The position numbers and the translations under genes are program-made. A model generated the notes under the pieces. The model had not been told where the DNA came from. It did no database searches and was given only the letters and a program-made list of their open reading frames with translations. DNA of 64,000 bases from Paradesertivirga mongoliensis. Its GTDB lineage: Bacteria; Bacteroidota; Bacteroidia; Sphingobacteriales; Sphingobacteriaceae. Location: contig NZ_JAFMZO010000004.1 in NCBI RefSeq assembly GCF_024436395.1, forward strand, positions 558,001 through 622,000, in the 5' to 3' direction. This document shows positions 8,914 to 18,078 of this stretch, piece after piece. Positions within the stretch are counted from its first letter, which is position 1; the number at the start of each line of letters is the position of its first letter.

Positions 8914-11697
8914 CTATTTATTCAATACTGTAAACCGGTAATTTCCCGAACCCACCTTAATGATTGCTCTTCCTTCTTTATATCCAATCTGCTTCAAGTT
9001 CGCAGAATTTAATTTTGCCAAATCGGCTACTCCTTCCTTGATCCTGCTGGATTGCTGTGCAGGAAGATAGACCGTGGCGGTAGTATTTGCCGGAATTTGA
9101 ACATCCAGCTCAAATCCATCAGCTGTATTCCTCCATTCCGATTTTATCATCCCGTAAGGAGAATCGTAACTGGTATTTGCAAACGTTACATCCCCAACTA
9201 TTTCAGGTTTAATATCAATGTTTTTAAAGGCAATGGCTCCTTCAGTGGCGCGGATTCCACCAAGCCCGCTGTAGAACCATTCCATCAGATGCCCCAGCAT
9301 CAAATGATTATTTGATACTGTTGGCAATGCTGCCCAGGATTCAGTTAGTGCAGTCGCTCCCTTCGCAAGCTGATAACCGTAACCAGGTACATCGCCGCGG
9401 CTGTTCATATCATAGATCACATCAGAGCGGCCTTCATTTTCTAATACCCGGAGCAGGTACCTAAAACCGATATCGCCGGCGGTTAACGCATTGCCTCTGT
9501 CGCGAATGTCTTTGATCAAGTTAGCGAGTACAGCTTCTTTGTATTCCGGTTCAACCAGGTTCATGAAAATAGCCATTGCATTGGCAGTCTGACTGCCGGT
9601 AGCGTACTGTTTCGTTTCTTTATTGAAGAACGTTTGGTTAAACGATTTCTTTACGTCGGCGGCCAGTTTGCGATATTTTGCAGCGTCTTCAGGTTTTCCC
9701 ATCAACCGGGCAATGCTGTCCATGATGTTCAGATCGTAGTAATAGATGGCAGTCCCCGTTACACCCATTGGAGTGAGCTGAGAAACTCCCGGAGGCTTCG
9801 GTCCGAGGTCATACCAATCGCCTAAACCCTGTGCCAAGATGTTGTTGTTCGCTTTTGTCTGAAGATAAGCGATATACTTCTGCATCATGGGATAACTCGA
9901 AACAAGCGCTTGTTTATCGCCATACCACTGATACATATACCACGGAAAAATAATGCTGTTACTTCCCCATTCCGGAGAATCTCGAAACATATCTCCTCCC
10001 CATGTAAACATTACATATTCAGGCGCTGTCTCGGGCACCAGCCCACTGGGAAGTTGAGAGGTTTTCATATCCTGGATGTTTTTTCTTCCAAGATTCGAAA
10101 TATCGTAGTTATAGCGCATTGACGCACCCATCAAGTGTACTTCTTCCTGCCAACCCAGCTTTTCGCGATGCGGACAGTCGGTAAACACGCTGGCCATATT
10201 ACTTTTGATGGCCCAGTCGATAAGTTCATCTGTCTTATTAAATATTTCATTCGAAGAAACAAACTGGCCTACACGTGGAGCTGCATTTCGGGTATGCAGA
10301 CCTTTTATGCTGATGATTTTAGGACGATCTTCAGGGTTCAGGTCATGCGGTTGTGCGCCACCCCTTACCTCCAGGTGTCTGAAACCGTAATAGGTGAAAC
10401 GTGGGCGCCAGGTTTCGACTTCGTCTCCTTTCAGAATGTAGGTGAAATAAAAGGGGCTACCTGTCGGTTTCTGATTTACCGAACCATCTTCTTTTACCAG
10501 CTCGGCCGGAGCAATGCGAACGGTATCTCCTTTTTTTCCGCTCACCTGTAGTTCAATAATTCCTGATGCGTTCTGGCCCAGGTCGTACACCAGGTTTCCG
10601 TTGCTGAGTTTAGTAGTCTTTAACGGATTAAAATGATCGAATACTCTAAGTGGCTCAGCCATCTGAGAGATCAATTTTGGCGGGCCATTGACCAACAACA
10701 CTCGTTTCCATCCTCTATCGTTAAAAGCCGGAGTATCCCAGCCCTTTTGTTCCAGATTAGCGTTGTAATCTTCACCTCCGTAGATACTTGAAAAAATTAT
10801 GGGACTTTTATCAGATTTCCAGCTACTGTCGCTGATGATGTTTTGAGAGCTGCCATCGGTATATTCAATCAACACCCTGGTAATCATTTTAGGGTATCCG
10901 AAAGATGATTTTAATTTCCGAAAGCGTCCTTTCACTGGCGGAACATAGTGAAAGCCGTTGCCGAGCATTACACCCAAGGTATTGTTCCCGGATTTTAATT
11001 GGTTGGTGATGTCGAAGGTTACATACAATGCTTCCTTGTCATATCGTGTCCAGCCGGCGTCCAAAAAATGATCACCAACTTTTTTACCGTTCAGGCTCAG
11101 CTCAAAATGTCCCAGACCAGAAATGAAAGCTGAGGCCTTTTTTATTTTTTTATCTACCACGAAGGTCTTCCGTAAGAGCGGCAGGACGTTATTTGTGCTT
11201 ATTTTATCTGGTTTCTTATCAGTAACCAACGAATGCACCAGGGAGTCCGGCAATTTCTCATAAGCTATCCATTTAGCTCCTTTCCAATCGGCAGCGGTAA
11301 ATAAACCCATTTGGAATGTTGATGTAGGCGACCATTGAGATTGCCGTTTTTTATTATCCCAAACCATTACTTTCCAGTAATAGGTTTGGGCCGGCCGCAG
11401 GGCTTTTCCTTTAAAATCGATTTGTATTGAAGCGCTGGAATTTACCTTTTGCGAGTCCCAGATGTTTCCAAGGTTCTTGCGAAGCGTGAGTGCATTGTCT
11501 GAAACGAGCACACGATAGGCAGTTTGCACGGTATTTCTTTCTAAGGAACTAAGCTTCCAGCTTAATCGCGGCCTAAGCATATCCACTCCGAGCGGATTTA
11601 CCTTAGATTCACAACGCGCATCATAAATCCGCAGGTCTTGCGAAGAAGCCTGTGCGACAGTAAATAAGCTTAGTAAAACTATTATAAAATGGCGCAT
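8914..11697 (-). CDS. GH78 alpha-L-rhamnosidase
   Basis: 927 residues with a signal peptide (cleavage near 'VAQASSQ'). The opening 'LRIYDARCESKVNPLGVD' and 'RPRLSWKL' are the typical N-terminal beta-sandwich of bacterial GH78; the (alpha/alpha)6 barrel carries 'TDCPHREKLGWQEEVHLMGA' at about residue 510, which holds the general-acid region, and 'GYGYQLAKGATALTESW' further on. The enzyme releases terminal alpha-L-rhamnose from rhamnogalacturonan fragments in the periplasm. It heads the operon running down to 429 and has a shared operator and -7-like box about 75-150 bp upstream (11780-11844). It differs clearly from the second GH78 at 22137. Confidence 0.93.
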   Translation of the reverse strand: MRHFIIVLLSLFTVAQASSQDLRIYDARCESKVNPLGVDMLRPRLSWKLSSLERNTVQTAYRVLVSDNALTLRKNLGNIWDSQKVNSSASIQIDFKGKALRPAQTYYWKVMVWDNKKRQSQWSPTSTFQMGLFTAADWKGAKWIAYEKLPDSLVHSLVTDKKPDKISTNNVLPLLRKTFVVDKKIKKASAFISGLGHFELSLNGKKVGDHFLDAGWTRYDKEALYVTFDITNQLKSGNNTLGVMLGNGFHYVPPVKGRFRKLKSSFGYPKMITRVLIEYTDGSSQNIISDSSWKSDKSPIIFSSIYGGEDYNANLEQKGWDTPAFNDRGWKRVLLVNGPPKLISQMAEPLRVFDHFNPLKTTKLSNGNLVYDLGQNASGIIELQVSGKKGDTVRIAPAELVKEDGSVNQKPTGSPFYFTYILKGDEVETWRPRFTYYGFRHLEVRGGAQPHDLNPEDRPKIISIKGLHTRNAAPRVGQFVSSNEIFNKTDELIDWAIKSNMASVFTDCPHREKLGWQEEVHLMGASMRYNYDISNLGRKNIQDMKTSQLPSGLVPETAPEYVMFTWGGDMFRDSPEWGSNSIIFPWYMYQWYGDKQALVSSYPMMQKYIAYLQTKANNNILAQGLGDWYDLGPKPPGVSQLTPMGVTGTAIYYYDLNIMDSIARLMGKPEDAAKYRKLAADVKKSFNQTFFNKETKQYATGSQTANAMAIFMNLVEPEYKEAVLANLIKDIRDRGNALTAGDIGFRYLLRVLENEGRSDVIYDMNSRGDVPGYGYQLAKGATALTESWAALPTVSNNHLMLGHLMEWFYSGLGGIRATEGAIAFKNIDIKPEIVGDVTFANTSYDSPYGMIKSEWRNTADGFELDVQIPANTTATVYLPAQQSSRIKEGVADLAKLNSANLKQIGYKEGRAIIKVGSGNYRFTVLNK

Positions 11698-11779
11698 GTG
11701 TGATTAAAAATGCGTCGACAACCAATGTCTTTTTGAATAAATGACAGCAAAAATTAAGAATTAGTTGGTCGGCTCTATA

Positions 11780-11844
11780 CAAAAATAGACGCGAGGCCCC
11801 TTGTTTTTTTATACCAAGTTCTCCAGCTATTGTAGGATGTTATC
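11780..11844 (-). promoter_or_regulatory. Shared operator (site A) plus -7 box for the GH78 operon
   Basis: The 30-bp element (plus strand 11815-11844: CAAGTTCTCCAGCTATTGTA then GGATGTTATC) has two ATnTTnnC-like half-sites 21 bp apart. On the minus strand it is followed after 27 bp by TATTTTTG at 11787-11780, a perfect TAnnTTTG -7 box. The expected leader to the GH78 start at 11697 is about 75 nt. One of seven matching sites in the window, all in the same orientation. Confidence 0.75.
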
Positions 11845-11974
11845 TTTTGGGGAAAAAGCAGAAAAACCCCGATCCATCGCTGGAAAAGTAAGCGGCATGG
11901 AGAACGCCTTTGGAAACAAGCTAGTTGCAGGATAAGAACAAGCTTAGGAATGCACTTATCCGGCAATGAGAAAA

Positions 11975-12877
11975 TCAGTCAGACTTTCCAGATTGAAATA
12001 TCTGCTTCATATAACGTGTGTTTGCCGTGAAGTTTTTTCGAACATTTGTAGGATCCTTCTGGTCGCGGGAGCGTTCAATTACCAGCCACCCCCGGTAGCC
12101 GATATCATCGAGCGTTTGTTTTACTTTTCGCATATCCATGCGAGTATTGTTTTCAAGCCAAACACCATCCTCATCGGTGCAATGGATCATACAGATACGT
12201 TTTTTTCCAAGAATGCGGAGCTCCTGATGCAGATCCCTTCCCTCTTTAAGTGGATTTGAAAAGTTAAAGTAGATCTGGATGTGCTTGCAGTCAATATCCT
12301 TTAAAAGCTGAACATCTCCTTTTGCATCAAGGGCCGTTTCGATGCCTATTACCACTCCTGCCTTCTTCGCCATTTTACCGACCACTTTTAAGCGTTCTAC
12401 AATAGCAGAACGTAATTCTGGGTTTTTAACCAGATCGCCCTGAATGCCAAGCGGGAGAAATCCCACTTTTACATTCATCGCTTTCATGGTATCAATACAA
12501 TCCTGAACCATGCGCTGATAAGTAGGCCGGGTTGCAAAGGATTGGGCGTAAAAGCCGGTCATGGCCAGAGAACAGATTTCAAGATTCAATTCTTTGGCTT
12601 TATTCAGGAACTGCTGACGAATCTCTGGCTTAGCAAGCTGACTATCGAAGGTTTTTCTGTTACCAAGGCCACCCATATCAACCTCTAATCCGTCGGCTCC
12701 AATATCTTTTGCCAATTGAAAGGCACTAAGCTTCTGACGTTTTAAGATCATCAGGTCGATCACGGCGATTTTATAGCGCTGCTTTTTGGCAGCCATGGCC
12801 CAGGTCAGGCTTCCGGGGATACATACAGTGCCAGCGAGCAGTGCCGAATGCTTCAAAAATGTTCTTCTGTTTTGCAT
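11975..12877 (-). CDS. Exported sugar isomerase/epimerase-like TIM-barrel protein
   Basis: 300 residues. The start 'MQNRRTFLKHSALLAGT' is a twin-arginine (Tat)-like signal, so the protein is probably exported folded. The rest is a xylose-isomerase-like TIM barrel: 'IGADGLEVDMGGLG', 'VVIGIETALDAKGD' (glutamate metal ligand), 'HIQIYFNFSNP', 'ICMIHCTDEDG' and 'GYRGWLVIERSRD' at successive strand ends. Relatives epimerise, isomerise or cleave keto sugars with a divalent metal. It is the last gene of the 17-gene unit beginning at 38230, one base after the alpha/beta hydrolase. 3-Oxo-isoapionate decarboxylase of apiose catabolism is, as far as I recall, of this superfamily, but the export signal argues against a cytoplasmic role. 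Confidence 0.8.
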   Translation of the reverse strand: MQNRRTFLKHSALLAGTVCIPGSLTWAMAAKKQRYKIAVIDLMILKRQKLSAFQLAKDIGADGLEVDMGGLGNRKTFDSQLAKPEIRQQFLNKAKELNLEICSLAMTGFYAQSFATRPTYQRMVQDCIDTMKAMNVKVGFLPLGIQGDLVKNPELRSAIVERLKVVGKMAKKAGVVIGIETALDAKGDVQLLKDIDCKHIQIYFNFSNPLKEGRDLHQELRILGKKRICMIHCTDEDGVWLENNTRMDMRKVKQTLDDIGYRGWLVIERSRDQKDPTNVRKNFTANTRYMKQIFQSGKSD

Positions 12878-12878
12878 A

Positions 12879-14276
12879 TTAATTTCTTTTACTTTCCGCG
12901 AAAACCTTTTCTAAGTCGGCGAAGCTTTTGATGGCATTTGATGGTAAGTTCTCGCCTTTAGGTCCGAATACGTACATCGCCGGGTACTTTTCTATCGTTA
13001 CTTTAGATTCGTCTATTTTGCCGGAACCGTCCTGCACCTTTTTTATATTAAGCTTAAAATGTTTTGCCAGGAAATCGTAAAGGGCAAGTCTCTTATTAAC
13101 CCCATAATCGTGGCCCTCTGTCGGTAAATGTCTATTCTCAACCATGCCCTGTTTTCCGTAAAAGCCGTAGATTCTTTGTACAAAGGGGAATTCTACTTCG
13201 GGAACCTGTTGTGTCCAGTCTTTTCCATCGGAGATAAACAGTTGCGGTTTAGGAGCTGCCATAGCGGCGATTTCGGCGTTGTTAGTTCCGCCACCGCAAA
13301 GATGTATGCCCATTCCGCTTTCGCAGGGACAGCCACCGCTATGGTATGATGAAAGCATTACTACGGGTACGCTTAAGGTAATCCTCGGATCGATAGCAGT
13401 GATAAGCATTGCCTGACTCCCGCCGCCGGATCCTCCGGTGATAGCAACGCGCTTAGGATCGGCGTTTTTAAATGATAGCATCCAATCTAAAATCCGGATA
13501 CCGTTCAGCGCCTGTATAGTTTGAGCCAGTGCTCTTCGGTGATCTTCCGGTTTAAACTGCAAAAGCGACTCTCCCCAGGCAAACAAATCGTAACTAAACG
13601 CCATTGCTCCCATCTGCGCCTGCACGGCACAGCGATATTGGGCATCTGCACGGTAACGTCCATCACCAAAATGTCCATCAGGATTTAGTATTACTGGGAT
13701 TTTACCTTTTGATTTTAAGGGCAGGTACAGGGAACCACTCACATATAAGCCCGGTAAAACTTCCAGAGCGACATTCTCTACGCTATATCCATTAAATATT
13801 CTCTTATTACTGCGGATCGGCTGACTACGAGGTTTGGCGGGTAAGGGCGACAGCTGCAGCGCCTGTAGCATACAGTCTTTTAATTCTGCTTTGCGCTTTT
13901 CCCAACTGGCAGCATCATTGTAGAAAGCCGATAAAAATTCGAGCTGCTGTTTCCCCTGCAGTGGGGTTTTGAGATGATACTGGAAATTTTGCAATTTATA
14001 GCGACCCTCGCCTTCTTTCGCAAAAGTGATATCCTGCGAAGCCAAAATATTGGTTAATGTCTCTTCAAGAGAAGGACGAAAGCGCCAGCCGGCGTAGGTC
14101 ACCAACCGGTCTTTCACCAAATCCTCGGGATACCTGATTTTAACTTTATACCTGTTCTCCACCTGTGTGATCACATCTTTCAACGGAACTTTAAAGGCAT
14201 CGTCGGAGGTTTGGGCGAATGATGTATTGATCATCCCTAATAAAACCCAAGCAATAAAAAGCAACTTTCTGATCAT
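12879..14276 (-). CDS. Secreted alpha/beta hydrolase (acetyl-xylan-esterase-like) with N-terminal STN-like domain
   Basis: 465 residues with a signal peptide. Residues about 28-96 ('FKVPLKDVITQVENRYKVKI' through 'LEETLTNILASQDITFAKEG') resemble the STN domain of secretins and TonB-dependent receptors. The catalytic domain follows, with nucleophile motif 'ITGGSGGGSQAM' and a histidine in 'EGHDYGVNKR'; a cysteine-rich 'GGCPCESGMGIHLCGGG' insertion is distinctive. Relatives are annotated as acetylxylan esterases; in this pectin setting removal of acetyl or methyl esters from rhamnogalacturonan is the natural guess. It sits 39 bp after the symporter and just before the isomerase-like gene. Confidence 0.8.
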   Translation of the reverse strand: MIRKLLFIAWVLLGMINTSFAQTSDDAFKVPLKDVITQVENRYKVKIRYPEDLVKDRLVTYAGWRFRPSLEETLTNILASQDITFAKEGEGRYKLQNFQYHLKTPLQGKQQLEFLSAFYNDAASWEKRKAELKDCMLQALQLSPLPAKPRSQPIRSNKRIFNGYSVENVALEVLPGLYVSGSLYLPLKSKGKIPVILNPDGHFGDGRYRADAQYRCAVQAQMGAMAFSYDLFAWGESLLQFKPEDHRRALAQTIQALNGIRILDWMLSFKNADPKRVAITGGSGGGSQAMLITAIDPRITLSVPVVMLSSYHSGGCPCESGMGIHLCGGGTNNAEIAAMAAPKPQLFISDGKDWTQQVPEVEFPFVQRIYGFYGKQGMVENRHLPTEGHDYGVNKRLALYDFLAKHFKLNIKKVQDGSGKIDESKVTIEKYPAMYVFGPKGENLPSNAIKSFADLEKVFAESKRN

Positions 14277-14315
14277 ACTCTTATACTAACGCTTAGACGA
14301 CTCTCTTAATTCTTC

Positions 14316-15872
14316 TTACCTTCGCTCTTCTCTGCTTTCTTTCCAGCCGCTGTACAATAAAAATTTGTCTAGTTTTGGTTTTGGGAAGAACAGACTTGCA
14401 AAATATCCCACTACAATAATTACAAGGTGACTGTAAACACCCAGCATTAATTTATTATGGGTGAAATTATAAGCGCCGAAATCAATTAATAAGAGTTCGG
14501 TACCGCCCCAGTTTATTTTGGTAGACGTGAGAAATGCATAGGCTGTAAAAACCACACAAACCCCGATTGCGATATTAATTCCCTGCTGATTAGCTCTGGC
14601 ACTAAATAGACCGAGAAGAAAAATACCAACAATTCCACCGGAGAAGATCGCGTAAAGCGTAAATATGATACCTAAAATTCCTTCATTCCCGATATTGATG
14701 TAAATAGCACCAATGCCTATAGATATCAGGCCAGAGATCACCACTAATATTTTACTCACCTTCAAATATTTGATATCGGAGTTTTTAGGCTTCAATTTTT
14801 TATAATAATCTTCAATGCCCACGGCGGCCAGCGAGTTCAAATCGGCACTTAAGCTACAGATGGCAGCAGAGATCATCGCTGCAAGGATAAATCCAATAAC
14901 ACCCGTTGGAAGCTGGGTCATGATAAAATATGGAAACACTGCATCAGGACGAACGCCTTCTGGAAGCGGCTGTTGTTTATAAAACACGAATAAAGCTGTG
15001 CCGATAAACATAAACATGGTCCATACCGGAACAGTAAGTAAAATCCCCATCATGGATGCCCGGATGGCTGATTTATCGCTTCTGGCTGTTAAATAACGCT
15101 GCACCACCGTTTGATCGGTTCCATATTTTTGAATAGCATAGAAAGCTCCGTTAATCACCATTACGATGAATGTAAGGCGAGTGAAGTCCCAGTCATACGG
15201 GCCGAAACCGGTTCTGCCATTTTCTGATGCGATATTCCAGACGGCTGAAGGGCCGCCTTCGACCGAGAAAAGGATTACAAGCAAACACAATATCCCACTT
15301 GCAAAAAGCATAAAACCCTGGAAAACATCAAGCCATATTACAGCTTCGATCCCTCCCATCAGGTTAACGGCAATAATGATGAATCCCACCACCGCGATAA
15401 CCAAATATGGGTTGCCTCCTGTCATACTTGAAAGCGCAATTGCCAGAAGGTAAAAAACCGTTCCCATGCCGGAGAACTGTCTTAAAACAAAGGCTATAGA
15501 ACTGTAATATCTTGCTACCGGGCCAAAACGTTTCTCGAAATACTCGTAAGTACTTAATCCAATCACTTTACGATAAAGGGGAACAATAAACCAAATAGTG
15601 CCCATCAGAACGACTGGAACCATAAGACCCTGAACGAGCAAGATCCAATTAGAAGAATAACCTTCTCCGGGATATCCCAGAAAGGTGACGCTGCTGATCA
15701 GCGTTGCCAACAATGACATGCCGATAGCCCAGGTAGGCACCCTGCCGTTAGCTGCAAAGTATGTTTTTACCGAGTTCTGATTTCGCGAAAAGCGGAAACC
15801 AAAGTACAAGGTGGTGAGCAATACTGCAATGATAATAGCATAATCAATACTACTTAAAATAGGGTTAGTCAT
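14316..15872 (-). CDS. Sodium:solute symporter (SSS family) of the acid-sugar module
   Basis: 518 residues with about 13-14 hydrophobic segments and the SSS core ('AANGRVPTWAIGMSLLATLI', 'YFEKRFGPVARYYSSIAFVL', 'LMGGIEAVIWLDVFQGFMLF', 'GTDQTVVQRYLTARSDKSAI'). It imports a small solute with Na+ across the inner membrane. Its start lies 17 bp after the stop of the DUF1537 kinase, so it is part of the same transcript as kinase, PdxA2, DapA-family lyase and iron alcohol dehydrogenase. That position makes it the likely importer of the acid sugar these enzymes process; I propose Dha. Confidence 0.92.
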   Translation of the reverse strand: MTNPILSSIDYAIIIAVLLTTLYFGFRFSRNQNSVKTYFAANGRVPTWAIGMSLLATLISSVTFLGYPGEGYSSNWILLVQGLMVPVVLMGTIWFIVPLYRKVIGLSTYEYFEKRFGPVARYYSSIAFVLRQFSGMGTVFYLLAIALSSMTGGNPYLVIAVVGFIIIAVNLMGGIEAVIWLDVFQGFMLFASGILCLLVILFSVEGGPSAVWNIASENGRTGFGPYDWDFTRLTFIVMVINGAFYAIQKYGTDQTVVQRYLTARSDKSAIRASMMGILLTVPVWTMFMFIGTALFVFYKQQPLPEGVRPDAVFPYFIMTQLPTGVIGFILAAMISAAICSLSADLNSLAAVGIEDYYKKLKPKNSDIKYLKVSKILVVISGLISIGIGAIYINIGNEGILGIIFTLYAIFSGGIVGIFLLGLFSARANQQGINIAIGVCVVFTAYAFLTSTKINWGGTELLLIDFGAYNFTHNKLMLGVYSHLVIIVVGYFASLFFPKPKLDKFLLYSGWKESREERR

Positions 15873-15889
15873 GTATTTTTCGGTTTATT

Positions 15890-17044
15890 TTAAAAAATCC
15901 AAACTTCTTTGGGCCAGCTGTAACTGCCGGGCTTTAACGTAATATACAGGTTTTCTATCTCCCCGGCACGACATCTGATAACTCCTGGCGCGTACTCGTT
16001 GGTTGGAAATAGTGTTTTAATATTCAAAGCATTAAAAATAGCGGTGGCTGTAGAACCGCCTTCGATCACCATCTCATCAATCTGGGCCTTTTGAAAAACA
16101 TCCTGAACCAATAACGCTGTTTTCTCGCGTAAACTGATAGCATTAATGTTTTTTCCGTTTCTGGTAAGCGGGTTTATAGCAATCACCGCTGCGCCTTGTT
16201 GGCTGAGCTTCTGACTAACTTCCAATACGAAACTTTCAACCACTGATAGTGTCAATTCATCGGACAAAAACAGATTTTCGGGCAGATAATTAACGAGGCC
16301 TTTCTGATTTGAAATAGCAGCAACCCGCAATTGACTGCTTACAAATGCTGTACCACAGACATATAATTTATTTCCCTTAAAGGGCTGCGCCGCAACCGGC
16401 TCAGATGTTGGCAGGGGCTCAAGTGAATCAAGTATCGCAGAGAAAAAACCTGAACCGCCCGCAAGCAGCATATTTTCCCCGACGCAACCGGTCCACTTTT
16501 TTAAATCTGTGGTGTGGCTTACCTCGCCGACAGCGATTTGATTGTCGGCAAGCTGATCTCCGTGCTTTTTTACTATGATCGGGAGATTTTTAGCTGGCAA
16601 TAATTCTACTACCTGCGAGCTTTTTGCCGGAAATTCGGGATCATCTTTAAATGCTGTTTGATCGAGCGGCTTGCCATGGATAAGATACTGTCCGTTTACA
16701 ATAGTTCTGCCAAGAGCCGGATTGGCCGCAACCACAAGCGCTTTTCTGTTGCCGAAGATCTTCAGCTGAGCTTCAATTTCTGGTATGATATGCCCGCGCA
16801 AAGCCGAATCAACCTTTTTAAAAATAAGGCGAGGCTTGAGAGCAGCTATCTTTTTACTTACCGCTTCGATCTCCGCAACCGCCTCCGACTCCGTTTTGGA
16901 CCGGGTATCCGTCGAAATAATCAGAAGGTCAGCAGTCGACAAAGGATTAACTTCCAGGGCAACCTCAACAGAAAGACCGCGACTCAGGCCAATCCCTCCA
17001 ATTTCGGCTGCTCCGGTTAAATCGTCTGCAATAACAGCAATCAT
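15890..17044 (-). CDS. Four-carbon acid sugar kinase family (DUF1537), candidate D-threonate kinase
   Basis: 384 residues, cytoplasmic. The N-terminal domain opens 'MIAVIADDLTGAAEIGGIGL' with the signature ADDLTGA; the C-terminal nucleotide-binding domain has 'EMVIEGGSTATAIFNAL' and ends 'PGVIRCRAGEIENLYITLKP'. The DUF1537 family phosphorylates C4 acid sugars (D-threonate, D-erythronate, L-threonate) at O-4 and, in apiose pathways, 3-oxo-isoapionate. The gene directly follows a PdxA2 homologue (2-bp gap), the pairing known for D-threonate catabolism (kinase then 4-phosphate dehydrogenase to dihydroxyacetone phosphate). The neighbouring aldolase and alcohol dehydrogenase can supply D-threonate from Dha. 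It is slightly shorter than typical members (about 400-430). Confidence 0.9.
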   Translation of the reverse strand: MIAVIADDLTGAAEIGGIGLSRGLSVEVALEVNPLSTADLLIISTDTRSKTESEAVAEIEAVSKKIAALKPRLIFKKVDSALRGHIIPEIEAQLKIFGNRKALVVAANPALGRTIVNGQYLIHGKPLDQTAFKDDPEFPAKSSQVVELLPAKNLPIIVKKHGDQLADNQIAVGEVSHTTDLKKWTGCVGENMLLAGGSGFFSAILDSLEPLPTSEPVAAQPFKGNKLYVCGTAFVSSQLRVAAISNQKGLVNYLPENLFLSDELTLSVVESFVLEVSQKLSQQGAAVIAINPLTRNGKNINAISLREKTALLVQDVFQKAQIDEMVIEGGSTATAIFNALNIKTLFPTNEYAPGVIRCRAGEIENLYITLKPGSYSWPKEVWIF

Positions 17045-17046
17045 AC

Positions 17047-18078
17047 TTATTTTTTATTCCTGGAGAGCTGAACTGCAGATTCTATTGCCAATACCATTGC
17101 ATCGGGACTTGCAATGCCCTTTCCAGCAATTTCAAAAGCGGTTCCATGATCAACAGAGGTGCGGATAATCGGCAATCCCATAGTAATGTTCACGCCTTTT
17201 ACGCTGTCCATCTGTTGTTTTTCCTGGTTCCATTTAAACCCGGTTAACTTAAAAGGAATATGGCCCTGATCGTGATACATGGCTACGACTCCTCCAAAAT
17301 ATCCGGTGGCTGCTTTTGAGAACATCGTATCTGCCGGAACGGGGCCCTCGACGTCGTATCCACGACGTTTTGCTTCTTCCACCGCTGGAAGAATTTCTTC
17401 GTCGTCTTCCGTTCCGAATAAACCTGAATCGCCTGCATGCGGATTAAGTCCGGCAATTCCGATCTTCAAATTTGTTTCTCCGAGGCTTATCAAGCCATGA
17501 TGAAGCAGATCAACTACTTCAAGGATGCGGTCTTTCTTTACCAGATCGCAGGCCTGACGCAACGAAACATGGGTAGAAACATGAATTACCTTCAGGTTAT
17601 CTTCCACCAGCAACATCGCGTATTTTTTAGTATCGGTGAAGTGCGCATAAATCTCGGTATGTCCGGCAAAATGATGCCCGGCTTCATTAACCGATTTTTT
17701 ATTTATTGGCCCGGTAACGGTAGCTTCCACTTTACCGTCAAGAGCCAGCTCTATTACTTTTTTAACTGCTTCAAAAGATGCGCCGCCGGCCATTGCCGAT
17801 ATTTCACCAAACTTTAACTCAGGCAGATTAACGTTTTGTAAATCAAATACATCAATAGATCCAAATTGAAACTTCGCCTGCTGGATCTCCTGTATTGGAT
17901 TAATAGTGGCTTCAAGATTCAACAGCTGGATAATATGGTTAAACACACCCGCGTCGCCGACTAAAACCGGACGGCATATTTCATAAATTTTTTCCTGCAA
18001 AAGCGCTTTAATTGCTATTTCTGGCCCGATACTGGCCGGGTCGCCCATGGTAATCCCTATAATAGGTTTTTCAGACAT
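17047..18078 (-). CDS. pdxA2: PdxA-family 4-phosphate dehydrogenase (PdxA2-like)
   Basis: 343 residues from the ATG at 18076-18078; a 37-residue longer reading frame to 18189 would run through the upstream aldolase gene and has no family similarity, so I reject it. Motifs: 'GITMGDPASIGPEIAIKALL' (8-27), 'AGHTEI' (138-143), 'NPHAGDSGLFG' and 'AMYHDQGHIPFK'. The three expected metal-binding histidines are H170, H214 and H269. PdxA oxidises and decarboxylates 4-phosphohydroxythreonine for vitamin B6; PdxA2 paralogues beside DUF1537 kinases act on D-threonate or D-erythronate 4-phosphate, giving dihydroxyacetone phosphate and CO2. The catabolic operon and kinase neighbour favour the latter. The start overlaps the aldolase stop by 8 bases. 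Confidence 0.92.
   Translation of the reverse strand: MSEKPIIGITMGDPASIGPEIAIKALLQEKIYEICRPVLVGDAGVFNHIIQLLNLEATINPIQEIQQAKFQFGSIDVFDLQNVNLPELKFGEISAMAGGASFEAVKKVIELALDGKVEATVTGPINKKSVNEAGHHFAGHTEIYAHFTDTKKYAMLLVEDNLKVIHVSTHVSLRQACDLVKKDRILEVVDLLHHGLISLGETNLKIGIAGLNPHAGDSGLFGTEDDEEILPAVEEAKRRGYDVEGPVPADTMFSKAATGYFGGVVAMYHDQGHIPFKLTGFKWNQEKQQMDSVKGVNITMGLPIIRTSVDHGTAFEIAGKGIASPDAMVLAIESAVQLSRNKK

Noticed and set aside
11775..11966. 63-codon minus-strand frame between the GH78 and isomerase-like genes
   Set aside because: It runs through operator site A and its -7 box and has no recognisable domain.
16658..17168. Plus-strand frames of 120 and 127 codons opposite the DUF1537 kinase
   Set aside because: Antisense to a kinase with clear motifs; no domain, no promoter.
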